The notes beneath the pieces were generated by a model that was given only the letters and a program-made list of their open reading frames with translations, was not told where the DNA came from and searched no databases. From assembly GCF_024362695.1 (NCBI RefSeq), contig NC_065413.1, positions 16,980,011 to 17,044,010 on the forward strand: a DNA stretch of 64,000 nt, in the 5' to 3' direction. This document shows, piece after piece, positions 9,659-21,180 of this stretch (within the stretch, counting starts at the first letter, position 1; every line of letters starts with the position of its first letter). Source of the DNA: Pectinophora gossypiella. Its lineage: Eukaryota > Arthropoda > Insecta > Lepidoptera > Gelechiidae. The position numbers were made by a program, and so were the translations under genes.

Positions 9659-12220
9659 ATGGAAAATTATTCAAGAGATGAAAAAATTGGTGAAGGGACA
9701 TATGGAGTAGTTTATAAAGCACGACATAAGCAAACAGGAAAACAATATGCCTTGAAGAAAATTAAACTTGAAAAGTAAGTTTTTGGCGCGAAAAGGTGAC
9801 AGTGACAATTATATCATGGCTATTGTTGTTTTGTATGTAATTTATTGCAAATTTCAGTGTTAATTTATGTCCTAAGCTACGTAATAATTACTCTCAAAAC
9901 TTGGGGCGGGATTTAGTTATCTGCTCATACAATGAATTTGAGCACGACGCTTGCATGTGCACTTGTATCACATATTGCTTCACTTCCGATCATTACTGAT
10001 TTTTTTACCGATACGTTGTGAGGACTGGTAGGACACAGAGCACATATTATTTACAATTTATATAGTAATTATAATGCAAGGAAATAAAATTTAGTATCGA
10101 TCGCCATCGACTCGCGAAGAAGAAGACTTAAAGTTTTAATTGACTGACCAATTTAATTATAATTTAGTCTATATGTATATGGTTTTGTACAACAGTTGCT
10201 AATATGAAAATGAATTCTAAGTTTGACAAAGTGTTGGGCAGATTAAAAACTTTTAAGTAGGTATAAATATCTACATAATTATGTTAACATATAATGTAGG
10301 TACATAGGTACATACCACATTGTTAATACCTACCCTGTTTTTATTTTTAGGACCACTTTTTTTACAGAAGTTACTTGTACCTGACCTAACCAAAAACGAT
10401 AACCCTAGTAGGTAGTATTTTACTTACATAATATATGACGATTTCTATGTTTTTATGAGTATCAAGAGGTTTGGCTTGTTTATAATTTATTGCAAACTTT
10501 ACAGCTTATAATCATAATCATCTTAACCTCATAATGCCAAAGCATAATTACGATTTCGAAGTAATAAACGACAGTGGTACCTTGAAAAGGACCAAATTTT
10601 TGTAGTTGTAAAGGCCGAGCACTTCAAGTACAAATTTTAAAGTGTTAGAGTTATCCGACCGGGTTCAAATTAAGTGGAGACCTATGTAAGCATGAATAGA
10701 AGACATTTGTGAAAAACTTCCGTTTTTTTTTTAGTTAATTTGACATGGTACCAAAATGTATGCATATTTTATGCTCGTGACTGTAATTGTCTAGAATATT
10801 ATTATATCTTGTTCATTCCTGCGGATGGGGGTGGCCTCTGCAGTAGTGGGATATTTATAATTTATTGTTAACCCTACCTACTTATTTATTGTTTTTATTA
10901 TTTAATTTCTATTGTGCGTGTGGGACTCAATCTACTACAACGTCAAAGACTCAATACTTTTGAACTATAACTTAGCACCAAACTCGATTTGATTTAACCA
11001 CGATGTTAATGTGACCTTAACAAAGTAAGTGGTGCACTGACGGCGCCGACGCGTTACAGTGAGCCGGAGGGCGTGCCGTCGACGGCGCTGCGCGAGATCT
11101 CGGTGCTGCGCGCGCTGCGCCACCCCGCCGTCGTGCGCCTCTACGAGGTGATTCTCTACGAGAAGAAGCTGTTCCTTCTCTTTGAGTTCCTGCACATGGA
11201 TCTCAAGCGGCTCATGGACATCACTAAGGGGCCGTTACCGCCCGATCTCGTGAAGGTAGGTCGCGGGGCGGGCCGGGGGTCGCCCCGTCGGGTGGTGGCG
11301 GCGGTGGGTGGTCCCGTGATGACGCTCGTGTGCTTGCAGAGCTACCTGCGGCAGCTGGTGGAGGGCATCGCGTACTGCCACTCGCAGCGCGTGCTGCACC
11401 GCGACCTCAAGCCGCAGAACCTGCTCGTGGACGCCGAGGGCCGCATCAAGCTGGCGGACTTCGGGCTCGCGCGCGCCTTCTCCATCCCCGTGCGCGCCTA
11501 CACGCACGAGGTCGTCACGCTGTGGTACCGCGCGCCCGAGATCCTGCTCGGCGCCAAGTTCTACTCGACCGCCGTCGACGTCTGGAGTCTCGCCTGCATC
11601 TACGCGGAGATGGTGAGCTTATACTAATCACAAGATAAAATGTTTCCAATAACGATGACTCTCCGCCCCACCTGCCCCGATTCGTAACCGCAATGGGCGC
11701 CGAGCTAACTTATTCCTCACCCTCTCACCTCAACTCGGTAAGCTTCAGTCTAAGGGGCCGCGAACCGCTTAGGAGGAACGGCAGGCCTAGCCGGGAGGTA
11801 GTGTCAATTACACGGTCCTAAAATAGCAGAATAACAGCATTTAGAGTTGGAATATGACGTGTTCTCCGTCGGTGGTCGTGGCTGCAGGCGAGCGGGCGCA
11901 CGCTGTTCCCGGGCGACAGCGAGATCGACCAGCTGTTCCGCGTGTTCCGCGCGCTGGGCACGCCGGGCGCGGCGGGCGCGTGGCCGGGCGCGCGCCTGCT
12001 GCCCGACTTCCGCGCCGCCTTCCCCGCCTGGCCGGCGCGGGCGCCGCGCGCGCTGCTGCCGCCCGCCGCGCGCGCGCAGCCGCACGCCGCCGCGCTCTTC
12101 GACCTCATGCTGCGCTACGAGCCCAGCCAGCGCCTGGCGCCGCGCGCCGCGCTGCTGCACCCCTACCTGGCGGCCGCGCGCCGCGTGCCGCCGCCGCTGC
12201 CGCCCCGCGACGCCGACTGA
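9659..12220 (+). CDS. Cdk2: cyclin-dependent kinase 2-type kinase (PSTALRE), four exons
   Basis: Exons 9659-9774, 11060-11255, 11340-11612 and 11888-12220 join in phase to a 305-aa kinase, a normal CDK1/2 length. Landmarks sit at canonical positions: GEGTYG loop with T14/Y15, K33, cyclin-binding helix PSTALRE at residues 45-51, HRDLKPQN from residue 124, DFGLARAF, the T-loop YTHEVVTLWYRAPE, and LFPGDSEIDQLFR in the last exon. The wording of the T-loop and the FPGDSEIDQLFR block fits Cdk2 better than Cdk1 or Cdk5. This Ser/Thr kinase pairs with cyclins E/A to drive S phase. Oddities: L replaces I in PSTAIRE, and WSLACIYAEM has Ala where WSLGCI is usual. Exon 1 is AT-rich, while exons 2-4 are extremely GC-rich, turning the C-lobe into Ala/Pro/Arg-rich sequence. 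AATAAA follows at 12529. Confidence 0.9.
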
Positions 12221-14553
12221 CGCGGTGTATCATTATGTAGCTACCTATATTGTTTCTCTTTATTTTGATCGCAGTAATGACGGGTGGAAAATGTGCTTTT
12301 ATACCGAAAACAAAGCTATATCTGTTATCCAACTGGAAAGTTAAACGAAACCGACGCTGTGCGGCGCCATCAATATTTTTTTTTGGGGAACGTAACCTGA
12401 AATGTCTACTGTATAATGCAGAAAGACGAGACCCTCTCGTGGAGATGTCGCGAGACACGTCCGGCTCGCGGCATCGGCCACTGCGTTCCATAACTTGTAA
12501 ATATCTGATATTTTTTACACAGCTAATGAAATAAACATTAAAAATGTATACCATACCTGTTATTCTAATTATTTCATAACCCAAACGGCCTATAGTCGAT
12601 CGATCTCTATCGACCGGAGGGGGTACTACGGAGCTTACTCCACCACGCCGCTGTTCCACTGCAATATTTTAAAATTATTAGTACCTACTACATAATATTT
12701 GTAAGTGCGCCTTTATGTAAGTCATCGATTTTTCATTCACTATTAATCGTAGCGTAGCAGAATATTAAGTAGTTAATACACTTATTACTACAAGTCATCA
12801 GATAGGTAGCTATTTCAATAAAAAAAGCTCCGCCATTCCATCCAACGAAGTATGGACACGCCCATAGAGCGACACGGGCCTTGTAGCTGGAAACAAGAGC
12901 TGGTAAAAGTCCATTTAACTTATATGCCATCCAATGATAAAACAACAAGCATCATTACTTAATAAGGTTTCTTACACCGTAAGGTCTACACCAAAGAGTA
13001 ATATAATAGGGTCTACATTTCTACTCTGCAACATTTTTATGATTCTTTTCTCAATCTATTTTAAATGAACTTGAACGAAAGACTTGCTTGAGGTCGGGCC
13101 AACCACATGACATAAAGTAATTTTGAACACTTTGTTGTCCCTCACAAATTTAAACTCTTATCACTTTATTAATATTTTTTTTACAAAACATCGTTTTTAC
13201 CAGTTTTTACCCACGTCAGAACGGAGCAGGTATATGCGTTTAGGGTGAGAGATGTTTGTTTGTGCAAAAGTAATATTCCCACCTATCTTCTAAACTAATG
13301 ATCCGATTTTGATGCGGTTTTCAATAACGGGGTTGTGTTTGATAAGTCTTATGACGAAATATTTTAATAGACTTAAAAATACTTTCTAAAAAAGTGTTGA
13401 TATTATATCTCGAGAAATCGGTAATAGATACACTTATTAAGTACCTAAACAATGAATATGGATGTTTACAGTTTTTTCCTAACGTGTCTGTTTCTCGAAG
13501 ATATACTTAAATGTAGCGATAATAATTTTACCATAATACATAACCGAGCAAAGACCTAGTATATTTGGTTTACCAAGTATGCTTAGTTTTTGGCGCTATT
13601 ATAATATTTCGTTACATAATAATTGGGTTAAGTCGGGGGTTTTGAGTTATTTTATTCTTTTTCGATGAGATTTTTACCGTCGTGGGTTTTTGCTTAATTT
13701 GTATTTATCAAAGACCTTCTGTACAAGGTCTTTGGTATTTATATTATGGTTTAATTTAATAGGCAGCATGGTCTTATGATCTTAGCCCAAATCTTAGCCT
13801 CACCCGTATGGCAAGTTTTGTACGGACAAAATATCCGGAAAAAATCTTTGTGGGATAAACCATAAACAAAAAAAAGGTCCTCTAGGCAGCATGGTCTGAT
13901 GATCTTAGCAAGGTCTTTGATCTTAGCCTTTTTTTGTTTTGGTTTTCCCCGTAGGGTAAGGCAAAGGGAACTATGCCCATACAGCCATGTCTGACGTATT
14001 TTTTTTTCTTGATGATTAATGAAATGATGAAAGGTGATGATGATGAAACCTAAACCCCCACCCTCGGAGTAGACTCCTACTCCGAACCCCAAACGAATTA
14101 ACTCAAAAGTCCGCATAAACTTTTGAGTTATGAAGCGGCTTCCCGGCACGAAGCGAAAATAGGCAGATACACTTTGTTCATTGAATACTCCAATATAATA
14201 ACACTCGCGAATGTCTTCCGACTAACTTAATGCGATCATTAACCACAAAACACCACTTCGTATTAATTATTTAGATCACTCAATGAAGAAAGTAACTGTC
14301 CCGTTCTCGTTTCCCGCCGAAAAGCCTGATCTTAGCCTATTCCATATTGATTCCATAGGTATATATCATGGGACGAATAAACAAAAATAAATGTCAAATT
14401 GACATTTCACTATCAGACCAAAAATGTTGTGATTTCTACTCGAAATTGTGTATTTGAGGAACTATTCAATCAATTACACTGAAAACAATAAATGTTTAAT
14501 GCTGTAGTGTAATATTCTTAATAGTTTTACGTTGACATAATACATAATCGAAT
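12221..14553. other. intergenic DNA between Cdk2 and Smu1
   Basis: It holds the Cdk2 3' UTR with AATAAA at 12529-12534. A 25-base motif, AGGCAGCATGGTCT.ATGATCTTAGC, occurs at 13761 and again at 13884, and a stretch at 13920-14010 resembles a dispersed insect repeat (GGGAACTATGCCCATACAGCC; a related phrase is near 5748). The open frame on the minus strand at 13751-14149 reads through these repeats and is not a gene. Smu1 promoter elements should lie just before 14554. Confidence 0.45.
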
Positions 14554-17500
14554 ATGTCTATTGAAATTGAGTCCGCAGAGTAAGTTCAGATTTTAAGTTA
14601 TTTTAACACTTTATACGAGAATGCTCAGTTTGTAAGATTGTTACATTTAGCCACACTTGTACTAATTACATGTTTGATCAAACGCTACATTTGCATACCA
14701 TGTAGTGACGGCGAATTATAACAAAACAAAGCAAACAGTTTATAGGTTATAATGTTAACAATATTGTTAATTTTTTTTTTAATTTATTTAGCTTTGGCGA
14801 CAATATTGTTAACAAGCTTTTCTACTTAATATGATGTTGATAACATGGTAGTTGTTAGAGCCGTGGTAGTCCAGTTGGTAGAACGCTGCCTCTTACTTTG
14901 AGGTCGCAGGTTCGAATCCAGTACAGGCTTTAACTAATAATTTTTGAATTTGTTTTCGAATTAATGTTCGGACCATAAATGATTATCACGAGCTCAGTGG
15001 TGAAGGATAACATCATGAGGAAAGCCACATTCACCCTAACCTAACCTGTATTGAGGTGGTTTTCCCTTGCAGATTGGAAGGTCAGACAGGCAATTAATTC
15101 TGTAAAAAATTGGACCTGTTAAATCTTCAGGTTAGGTTAGCATATCCTGTGAACAACGGGCTAATGCTGGGAGATGATGAACATGGTAGCTGTCACTGTG
15201 GGCCATGTGTAGCTCTAATGAGTGCATGTACTAATTATCGTTAAGCAGCTATTTCGCTACATTAATACCCATGAATCATCAATCAATCATTAACTCTTTA
15301 TTGCACAAAAACAGACAAGTACACTCCCGTGTAAATAATAAATAATAAAATATTAAGTGGTTTGGATCGATTATCTTTTCTGATAATAGTAATTTGACCA
15401 CATTTCTGGTGAATAAATTGTTATTATAAAAATGTCTAGCTAGAGAGTGGATTGTTGTTTATTTATTTATATATACATAAATATAATATACATAAAAAAT
15501 ATATATAAATAAATATATTATTTATACTTTTAAAAACTTAAATACATACATACAAATAAAAATATATTAAATATTTTCATTTGTTTATTACCAAGAAAAA
15601 AAATAAATAAAAAAATAGAGATGCACCAAATACTAATGGGTATTGTGTGTTGCAGTGTGATCCGGCTCATCCAGCAGTATTTGAAGGAGTCCAACCTGAC
15701 CAAGACATTGCAGACGCTGCAAGTGGGTCCCGACAAGAGCCTGTTCTCTACCATAGCTATGCTCTCAATTTAAAAAAAAGCCAAATCTATAAATTATCTT
15801 TACATGATGAAAAATTAAAAGTGATATTAAGTTATTGGTACTAACTAGTTGGTTGATTCAATCAATGGAAAGTATAACTAAAGTATTCAAAAACATTTCC
15901 CCGGTGACCTTTTGATGTATAAGAAGAGAATTGTAATTTTTTGACAAATAGTACAAGGAATAGAACGCCAATTTTAGATGATATATTGTTATGTTGATTG
16001 GTTGCACAAGCCGCAATACTTGCTTGCTGAATGTGTATCAGCAGGCCTAGCACGCTATGTAAGCGCGACGCGGCGCGAGATAAAATAAGGTCCTTGGTAC
16101 ACGCGACTGTCGGGACATCGCGATTATTTCAAGACGTCGCACTCCAAAGGAAATATCTTATTATTGTACATGGCTTATAGTAGAGCCAAGAAAAAAACAA
16201 ACAGTTACCTATTTTCATAAAGAGTGATGAAATAGATAGCTTTTAACGTCATTTGTGTGACAAATGTATCATATTCAAGTCGCGAGCAAGTCGGTGCGTG
16301 AACGAGGAACCTTAACTCGTCTGTCAGATTTGACAAGTGGCGCTTCGCGTGCTAGGCCTGCCGAGTGTAACGAGCATGTCTGCCAGGAGGAGACGGGCGT
16401 CTCGCTGAACACGGTGGACAGCGTGGACGGGTTCTGCGCCGACATCAACGCGGGCCACTGGGACGCCGTGTTGAAGGCGGCCGCCTCGCTCAAGCTGCCC
16501 GACCGCAAGCTGATGGAGCTGTACGAGCAGGTGGTGCTGGAGCTGGTGGAGCTGCGCGAGCTGGGCGCGGCGCGCGCGCTGCTGCGCCAGGCGCCGCCCT
16601 GCCTGCTCATGAAGGCGCTGGAGCCCGACCGCTACATGCACCTGGACGCGCTGCTGGCGCGCTCCTACTTCGACCCGCGCGAGGCCTACGGCGGCGGCGG
16701 CGGCAAGGAGCGGCGCCGGGCGGCCGTGGCCGCGGCGCTGGCGGGCGAGGTGTCCGTGGTGCCCAGCAGCCGCCTGCTGGCGCTGCTCGGCCAGGCGCTC
16801 AAGTGGCAGCAGCACCAGGGGCTGCTGCCGCCCGGCACCACCATCGACCTGTTCCGCGGCAAGGCAGCCATGCGCGACGAGCACGACGACACCTGCCCCA
16901 CCGTGCTCTCCAAGATAATCAAGTTCGGACAGAAATCGCATGTGGAGTGCGCCAGGTTCGCGTCTGACCTCATACTTAATATATCCAGGGGAGGTGACAT
17001 AATGTGACGAGGCATGCCGTCTGTGCAGGTTCTCGCCGGACGGTCAGTACCTGGTGACGGGCTCGGTGGACGGGCTCGTGGAGGTGTGGAACTTCACAAC
17101 GGGCAAGATCCGCAAGGACCTGCGCTACCAGGCGCACGACGAGTACATGAGCATGGACGAGGCCGTGCTGGCGCTGGCCTTCGCCCGGGACTCGGACACG
17201 CTGGCCGCCGGCTCCAACGACGGCAAGGTCAAGGTGAGCCGCGCCCATGCGCATGCGCGCTGCGCGCACGCACGCTCTAGCCGCCTCGTGTTGCAGGTGT
17301 GGAAGGTGTCGTCGGGCGCCGTGCAGCGCCGGCTGGACCGCGCCCACAGCAAGGGCGTCACCTGCCTGCAGTTCACGCGCGACGGCACGCAGCTGCTGTC
17401 CGCCTCCTTCGACAAGACCATCAGGTGCGTATGCGGGGCGCGGCGGCGCCGCCGCGACCGCAGCGTCTCACGGCCCCGTCTGTGTGCAGGATCCACGGGC

Positions 17501-18107
17501 TCAGGTCCGGCAAGCTGCTGAAGGAGTTCCGCGGGCACACGTCGTTCGTGAACGAGGCCGTGTTCACGCCGGACGGGCACGCCGTGCTGTCGGCCTCGTC
17601 GGACGGGTCCGTCCGCGTGTGGGCCGTGCGCTCGGGCGAGTGCAGCGCCGTGCTGCGGCCCGCCGCGGCCGCGGGCGGCGCCGACCCGCCCGTGCACTCG
17701 CTGCTGCTCACGCCCAACAACCCCGACCACTTCGTCGTGTGCAACCGCACCAGCACCGTGGTCATCATGAACACGGCGGGCCACATCGTGCGCTCCTTCA
17801 GCTCGGGGCGGCGCGAGGCGGAGGGCGGCGCCCTGGCGGCTGCGGCGCTGTCCCCGCGCGGCCGCCTCGTGTACTGCGCCGGCGAGGACCTCGTGCTCTA
17901 CGCCTTCTGCGCCAACACCGGCAAGCTGGAGCGCACACTCAACGTGAGTACCGCGCCGCGCGCCGCCTAGGGGCCGGGCAGGGCGCGGCTGACGACCGTG
18001 TGTTGCAGGTGCACGAGAAGGCGGTCATCGGCATGACGCACCATCCGCACCAGAACCTGCTGGCCACCTACAGCGAGGACGGCCTGCTCAAGCTGTGGAA
18101 GCCGTAG
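14554..18107 (+). CDS. Smu1: SMU1 WD40-repeat splicing factor, seven exons, complete
   Basis: Exons 14554-14579, 15656-15722, 16387-16955, 17029-17233, 17297-17424, 17490-17943 and 18009-18107 join in phase to 515 aa, within a few residues of the animal SMU1 length. SMU1 works with RED/IK in spliceosome B-complex activation in the nucleus. The start MSIEIESA leads into a LisH motif (exons 1-2), then a CTLH-type helical region (ADINAGHWDAVLKAAASL, YEQVVLELVELREL), SYFDPREAY, GEVSVVP, ALKWQQHQGLLPPG, and WD40 blades from KSHVECARF to the C-terminal NLLATYSEDGLLKLWKP. Introns 3-6 are only 63-73 bp. Exon 3 ends at a weak donor, CAG|GTTCGC. AATAAA follows at 18226. A SINE sits in intron 1. Exons 3-7 are strongly GC-rich compared with exons 1-2. 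Confidence 0.95.
14856..15179 (+). mobile_element. tRNA-derived SINE in Smu1 intron 1
   Basis: The head resembles a tRNA gene, with a pol III A box (GTGGTAGTCCAGTTGG near 14872) and B box (GGTTCGAATCC at 14909-14919). A body follows with the phrase GAGCTCAGTGGTGAAGGATAACATCATGAGGAAA, typical of lepidopteran SINEs as I recall them. Flanks AACATGGTAGTTGT (14842-14855) and AACATGGTAGCTGT (15180-15193) match at 13 of 14 positions and are the target-site duplication. It is a SINE, not a functional tRNA gene. Confidence 0.82.
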
Positions 18108-20108
18108 ACCTGGCTCGCAGGCACGATGCTCTCCGATTATTTTAGGTTAAAACGTGAGTTATCTGAAGCGTGACTGAGCGAGACGTGTGTAATTAATTAT
18201 AAAATTTGTAAAACAATTTTCTTTCAATAAAACTTATTTAAGTCTATCAGTGTTTATATTTCAACGTAGTCCGGCCAAATTAGACCAAATAATCAGAGTG
18301 AAGTACACAAATTACCACCCAGCTGGAAATCCTAGAAAAAGTTTAAAGAATATTAAAAACAACATTTAAAAGTTCCGAATCATTTCGGAAATAAAAATGG
18401 GTTTTACGTGATTATCACCAAAGTGGTAAGTTTTATAGTAAAGTTGTAATCGTCATAATATGCATAAGTACGCTACGTATACAGGATGTTAGTGACATCG
18501 TAACGAATACTGAGAGGGATGATTCAGACCATGATTCTGAGTTAATATCTACTGGAATTTTCCGTCGCAAAATTCATGAAATTTTTAGTTTTGTTTTTAA
18601 TGTTTGTATTTTCAATTCCATATTGTGTTTTTAGCTGCATAGAACCCAAATTTCAATAAAAAAAACAATAATGACAAATTATCGAAAATTTTCAATGTAA
18701 TGGAGACAACAAAATTGGTGTGCGTAATTTGGACCTGATTCTCTTTGTAGAAATATGTCAAAAAGTTATTATAACCTATGTCATACATTTATCAAGACAA
18801 GTACAGTCGCGAACAAAATTATTACACATGGTCAAGAATGTTGTCAGATTTTAGTATTTTTCCCCAATTTTGGGTAAAAATTGGTGAAGTGCCAGGGTTG
18901 TCAGATGAAAGTAATATCATTGTTGAAACTCTTTGAGTTATTCTACAAATACTGCAAATTGTTTATTAACAAACACTTCGATCCGTAACAAATTCAACGT
19001 GAAGGTATAAATTATAAAATAAAACAGCAGATTAAAAATGTATTATGATGTATTAAAATCACAGATTGTTTTCGGTTTGGTGTGTCCGTGGCTCACGTTC
19101 GATAGGTCTCCCATAATACCAGCGCCGCGGCCCGTGCTAAGCACGTGTCACGGCATTATGCTGAGGGAGATCCTTTTTTTATTTTGGGCGCCTCCATTGT
19201 GTATTTAATGTCTGTATTATTTGTCTTTTTGTCTTTGTTTTTTCTTTCTATTTTTTTTTTATTTCTGTAATGTAAGTTTGTAAATGTGGCGTCCAATATG
19301 GAAATAAATATTTTCTTTCTTTCTTTCTATAAGAACTAGACACATGCAGCCATTTTCTATTAAAATTAGTGCATATGGGTGTATGCAATAGGAATTTTTT
19401 GTAATAGCAGCACTCTGAAGTGCAAAGAAATGGTAGGGTAGACCTCCAAAATGGCAATACTTACGAATAAATTGTGAGGTTATGTAATTGTCTACGTGAC
19501 TGTATCAACAACAAATGTATGGCATAGGTTATGATGATTTTTTAACATTTCTACAAAGAGAATCGGATCAAAATTATGATGGTAGGAAGTACTATTTCAT
19601 ACGAGTTTATTGACATTAGTTACATACTGAAGTATGCAAGCGTTCCCCAGATAATAGGTATTTTCAAAACGTCAAGCTAGCGGGATCAAAGAACTGCCTT
19701 TATAACTTTGGAACCGTTGAAGTACTACTTTCGGTATTTTGCAGGGGGTGAGTACTATTTCGGTACTATTTTTTGGCGTTTAAATCAAAGCGAAAGACCT
19801 TGTCGTTAACTCTCGCCAAATTTCGCTCACCGTCAAACTAGCAAGTGCAATAAAACATGGCTATAAATCCAGAACCGTGATGGTACCAATTTTTTTACAA
19901 CAGCTACTATTTTTTTCAATAAGAGTACTATTTTTTGGTATGGTCAAATTATTTTTTCGTGCCCATTTTTTTTTTGAGGCCGCTAGCTTGACGCACACAC
20001 AATTTTGCGCTTATCCGTAATCACCTGCTCGAACGGGTCAACGGCCACACGCACCGCGCGCCCCGCTCCGCACGCCCCGCGCCGCACGCCGGCGGCGGCG
20101 CGGCCTAC
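18108..20108. other. intergenic DNA with nested repeat relics
   Basis: No gene is supported. AATAAA for Smu1 is at 18226-18231. A DNA-transposon-like pair of inverted arms lies at 18723-18813 and 19491-19577, and a retroposon-like 3' tail ending AATAAATATTTTCTTTCTTTC lies at about 19300-19328. After 19600 the DNA holds several near-repeats of AGTACTATTT without clear structure. Confidence 0.45.
18723..19577. mobile_element. inverted-repeat DNA transposon relic with a nested retroposon tail
   Basis: The left arm (18723-18813) contains GATTCTCTTTGTAGAAATATG, then TTATAACCTATGTCATACATTT. The right arm (19491-19577), reverse-complemented, contains GATTCTCTTTGTAGAAATGTT, then ATCATAACCTATGCCATACATTT. 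The arms pair over about 90 bp at roughly 80 percent. The segment 19070-19330 between them ends in a (TTTC)n tail preceded by AATAAA and looks like a separate retroposon. Outer ends and duplications were not resolved. Confidence 0.5.
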
Positions 20109-20544
20109 GGCTGCCCCCACATTGGGCGTTGGCCGAGCGTACGCGTTTCCTGAGCGTGCTGCCGGCGTCGGCGCGGCGCGGGCGTCGCGTCAGCGCGCCG
20201 TCTGTGGGGCGCGGGCTTCGCGTTGTCCAGCGCCGCACAAGCGCTGCGTGAACGCCGCGCAGACGCCGCGCTTACGTCGCGTTCCACGGGCGACTGACTG
20301 ACTGACTGAGATGCTAGCGGGCGCGGGGGGGAATGTGTGCGGGGGGCACGGGCGGCCGAACGCCCGTGGAACGCGACGTAAGCGCGGCGTCTGCGCGGCG
20401 TTCACGCAGCGCTTGTGCGGCGCTGGACAACGCGAAGCCCGCGCCCCGCAGACGGTGCGCTGACGCGACGTCCGCGCCGCGCCGACGCCGGCAGCACGCT
20501 CAGGAAACGCGTACGCTCGGCCAACGCCCAATGTGGGGGCAGCC
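20109..20544. mobile_element. 436-bp GC-rich hairpin (foldback) element
   Basis: Two arms of 184 bp each (20109-20292 and 20361-20544) are nearly perfect reverse complements, separated by a 68-bp loop containing (GACT)n. The ends are GGCTGCCCCCACATTGGGCG and its complement. TAC flanks both sides (20106-20108, 20545-20547), a possible 3-bp duplication. The arms are about 70 percent GC in an AT-rich neighbourhood. It has no coding capacity. Open frames read across it are products of high GC. Confidence 0.78.
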
Positions 20545-20621
20545 TACAAAGTAGGCACTACGAACCGATCCTATTTCTTTCTGTCTATCGTAAATTATAC
20601 ATTTATTTTATTCTTATTCTT

Positions 20622-21180
20622 AAATGGACGGATAATCAACAGGCATAAAATTTATGGAATACACGTCAATTTTAAACAGAAATCTAAAACAACCGACAGA
20701 ATTAAGTTGCCAGCGCACGTCAAACGGTTTGCATACCAGCGAGATACCTTTTTGATTCGGCCGGGTTATTCATTCATTTACTCATAGGAATCGGGGCCAT
20801 TGGTGCTAATTCCTGTAAATACCATCTAATTTTATTTTAAGTTATATCTGTCATTTTCTTATCCGGCGAAAAGGAAAGGGACGGGTAATCGACAAGCATA
20901 AAATTAATGGAACACACGTCAATTTTAAGCACAAATCTAAACCAACCGTCTAAAAATTTTACATCCGTCAATAACCCGTCACAGTTAAGTAGACAGCACG
21001 TCAAACGGATTGCATACCAGCGAGGTACCTTTTGATTCGCCCGGGTTATTCATTCATTTACTCATTCTTCCTAAAATTAAGAGCTGTGAATCATCCGTCC
21101 CTTTCCTTTTCGACGGATATGAAGATGACGGATATAACTTAAAATAAAATTAGGCGGTGTCTGCAGGAATCGGGGCCATT
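20622..21180. mobile_element. MITE with ~75-bp terminal inverted repeats, plus an adjacent partial copy
   Basis: The left terminal repeat (about 20808-20881) reads AATTCCTGTAAATACCATCT and ends AAAAGGAAAGGGACGG. The right terminal repeat (about 21098-21175) is its inverse, with CCGTCCCTTTCCTTTTCGACGG and CTGCAGGAATCGGGGCC. The stretch 20622-20790 is a second copy of the interior (TACACGTCAATTTTAA, GCATACCAGCGAGATACC and TTATTCATTCATTTACTCAT are shared with 20882-21064), so two copies abut. A third fragment lies near 7419. Confidence 0.65.

Noticed and set aside
11804..12659. Open frames on both strands over the last Cdk2 exon
   Set aside because: High GC makes all frames open. Only the frame continuing LFPGDSEIDQLFR matches a kinase.
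13751..14149. 132-codon open frame on the minus strand
   Set aside because: It reads through dispersed repeats (a peptide block occurs twice because the DNA motif does) and has no recognisable domain.
14856..14940. Functional tRNA gene
   Set aside because: A and B boxes are present, but no proper cloverleaf with acceptor stem closes, and the unit continues into a SINE body with target duplications.
20005..20554. Several Arg/Ala-rich open frames of 60-113 codons
   Set aside because: They are mirror products of the GC-rich 184-bp inverted arms.
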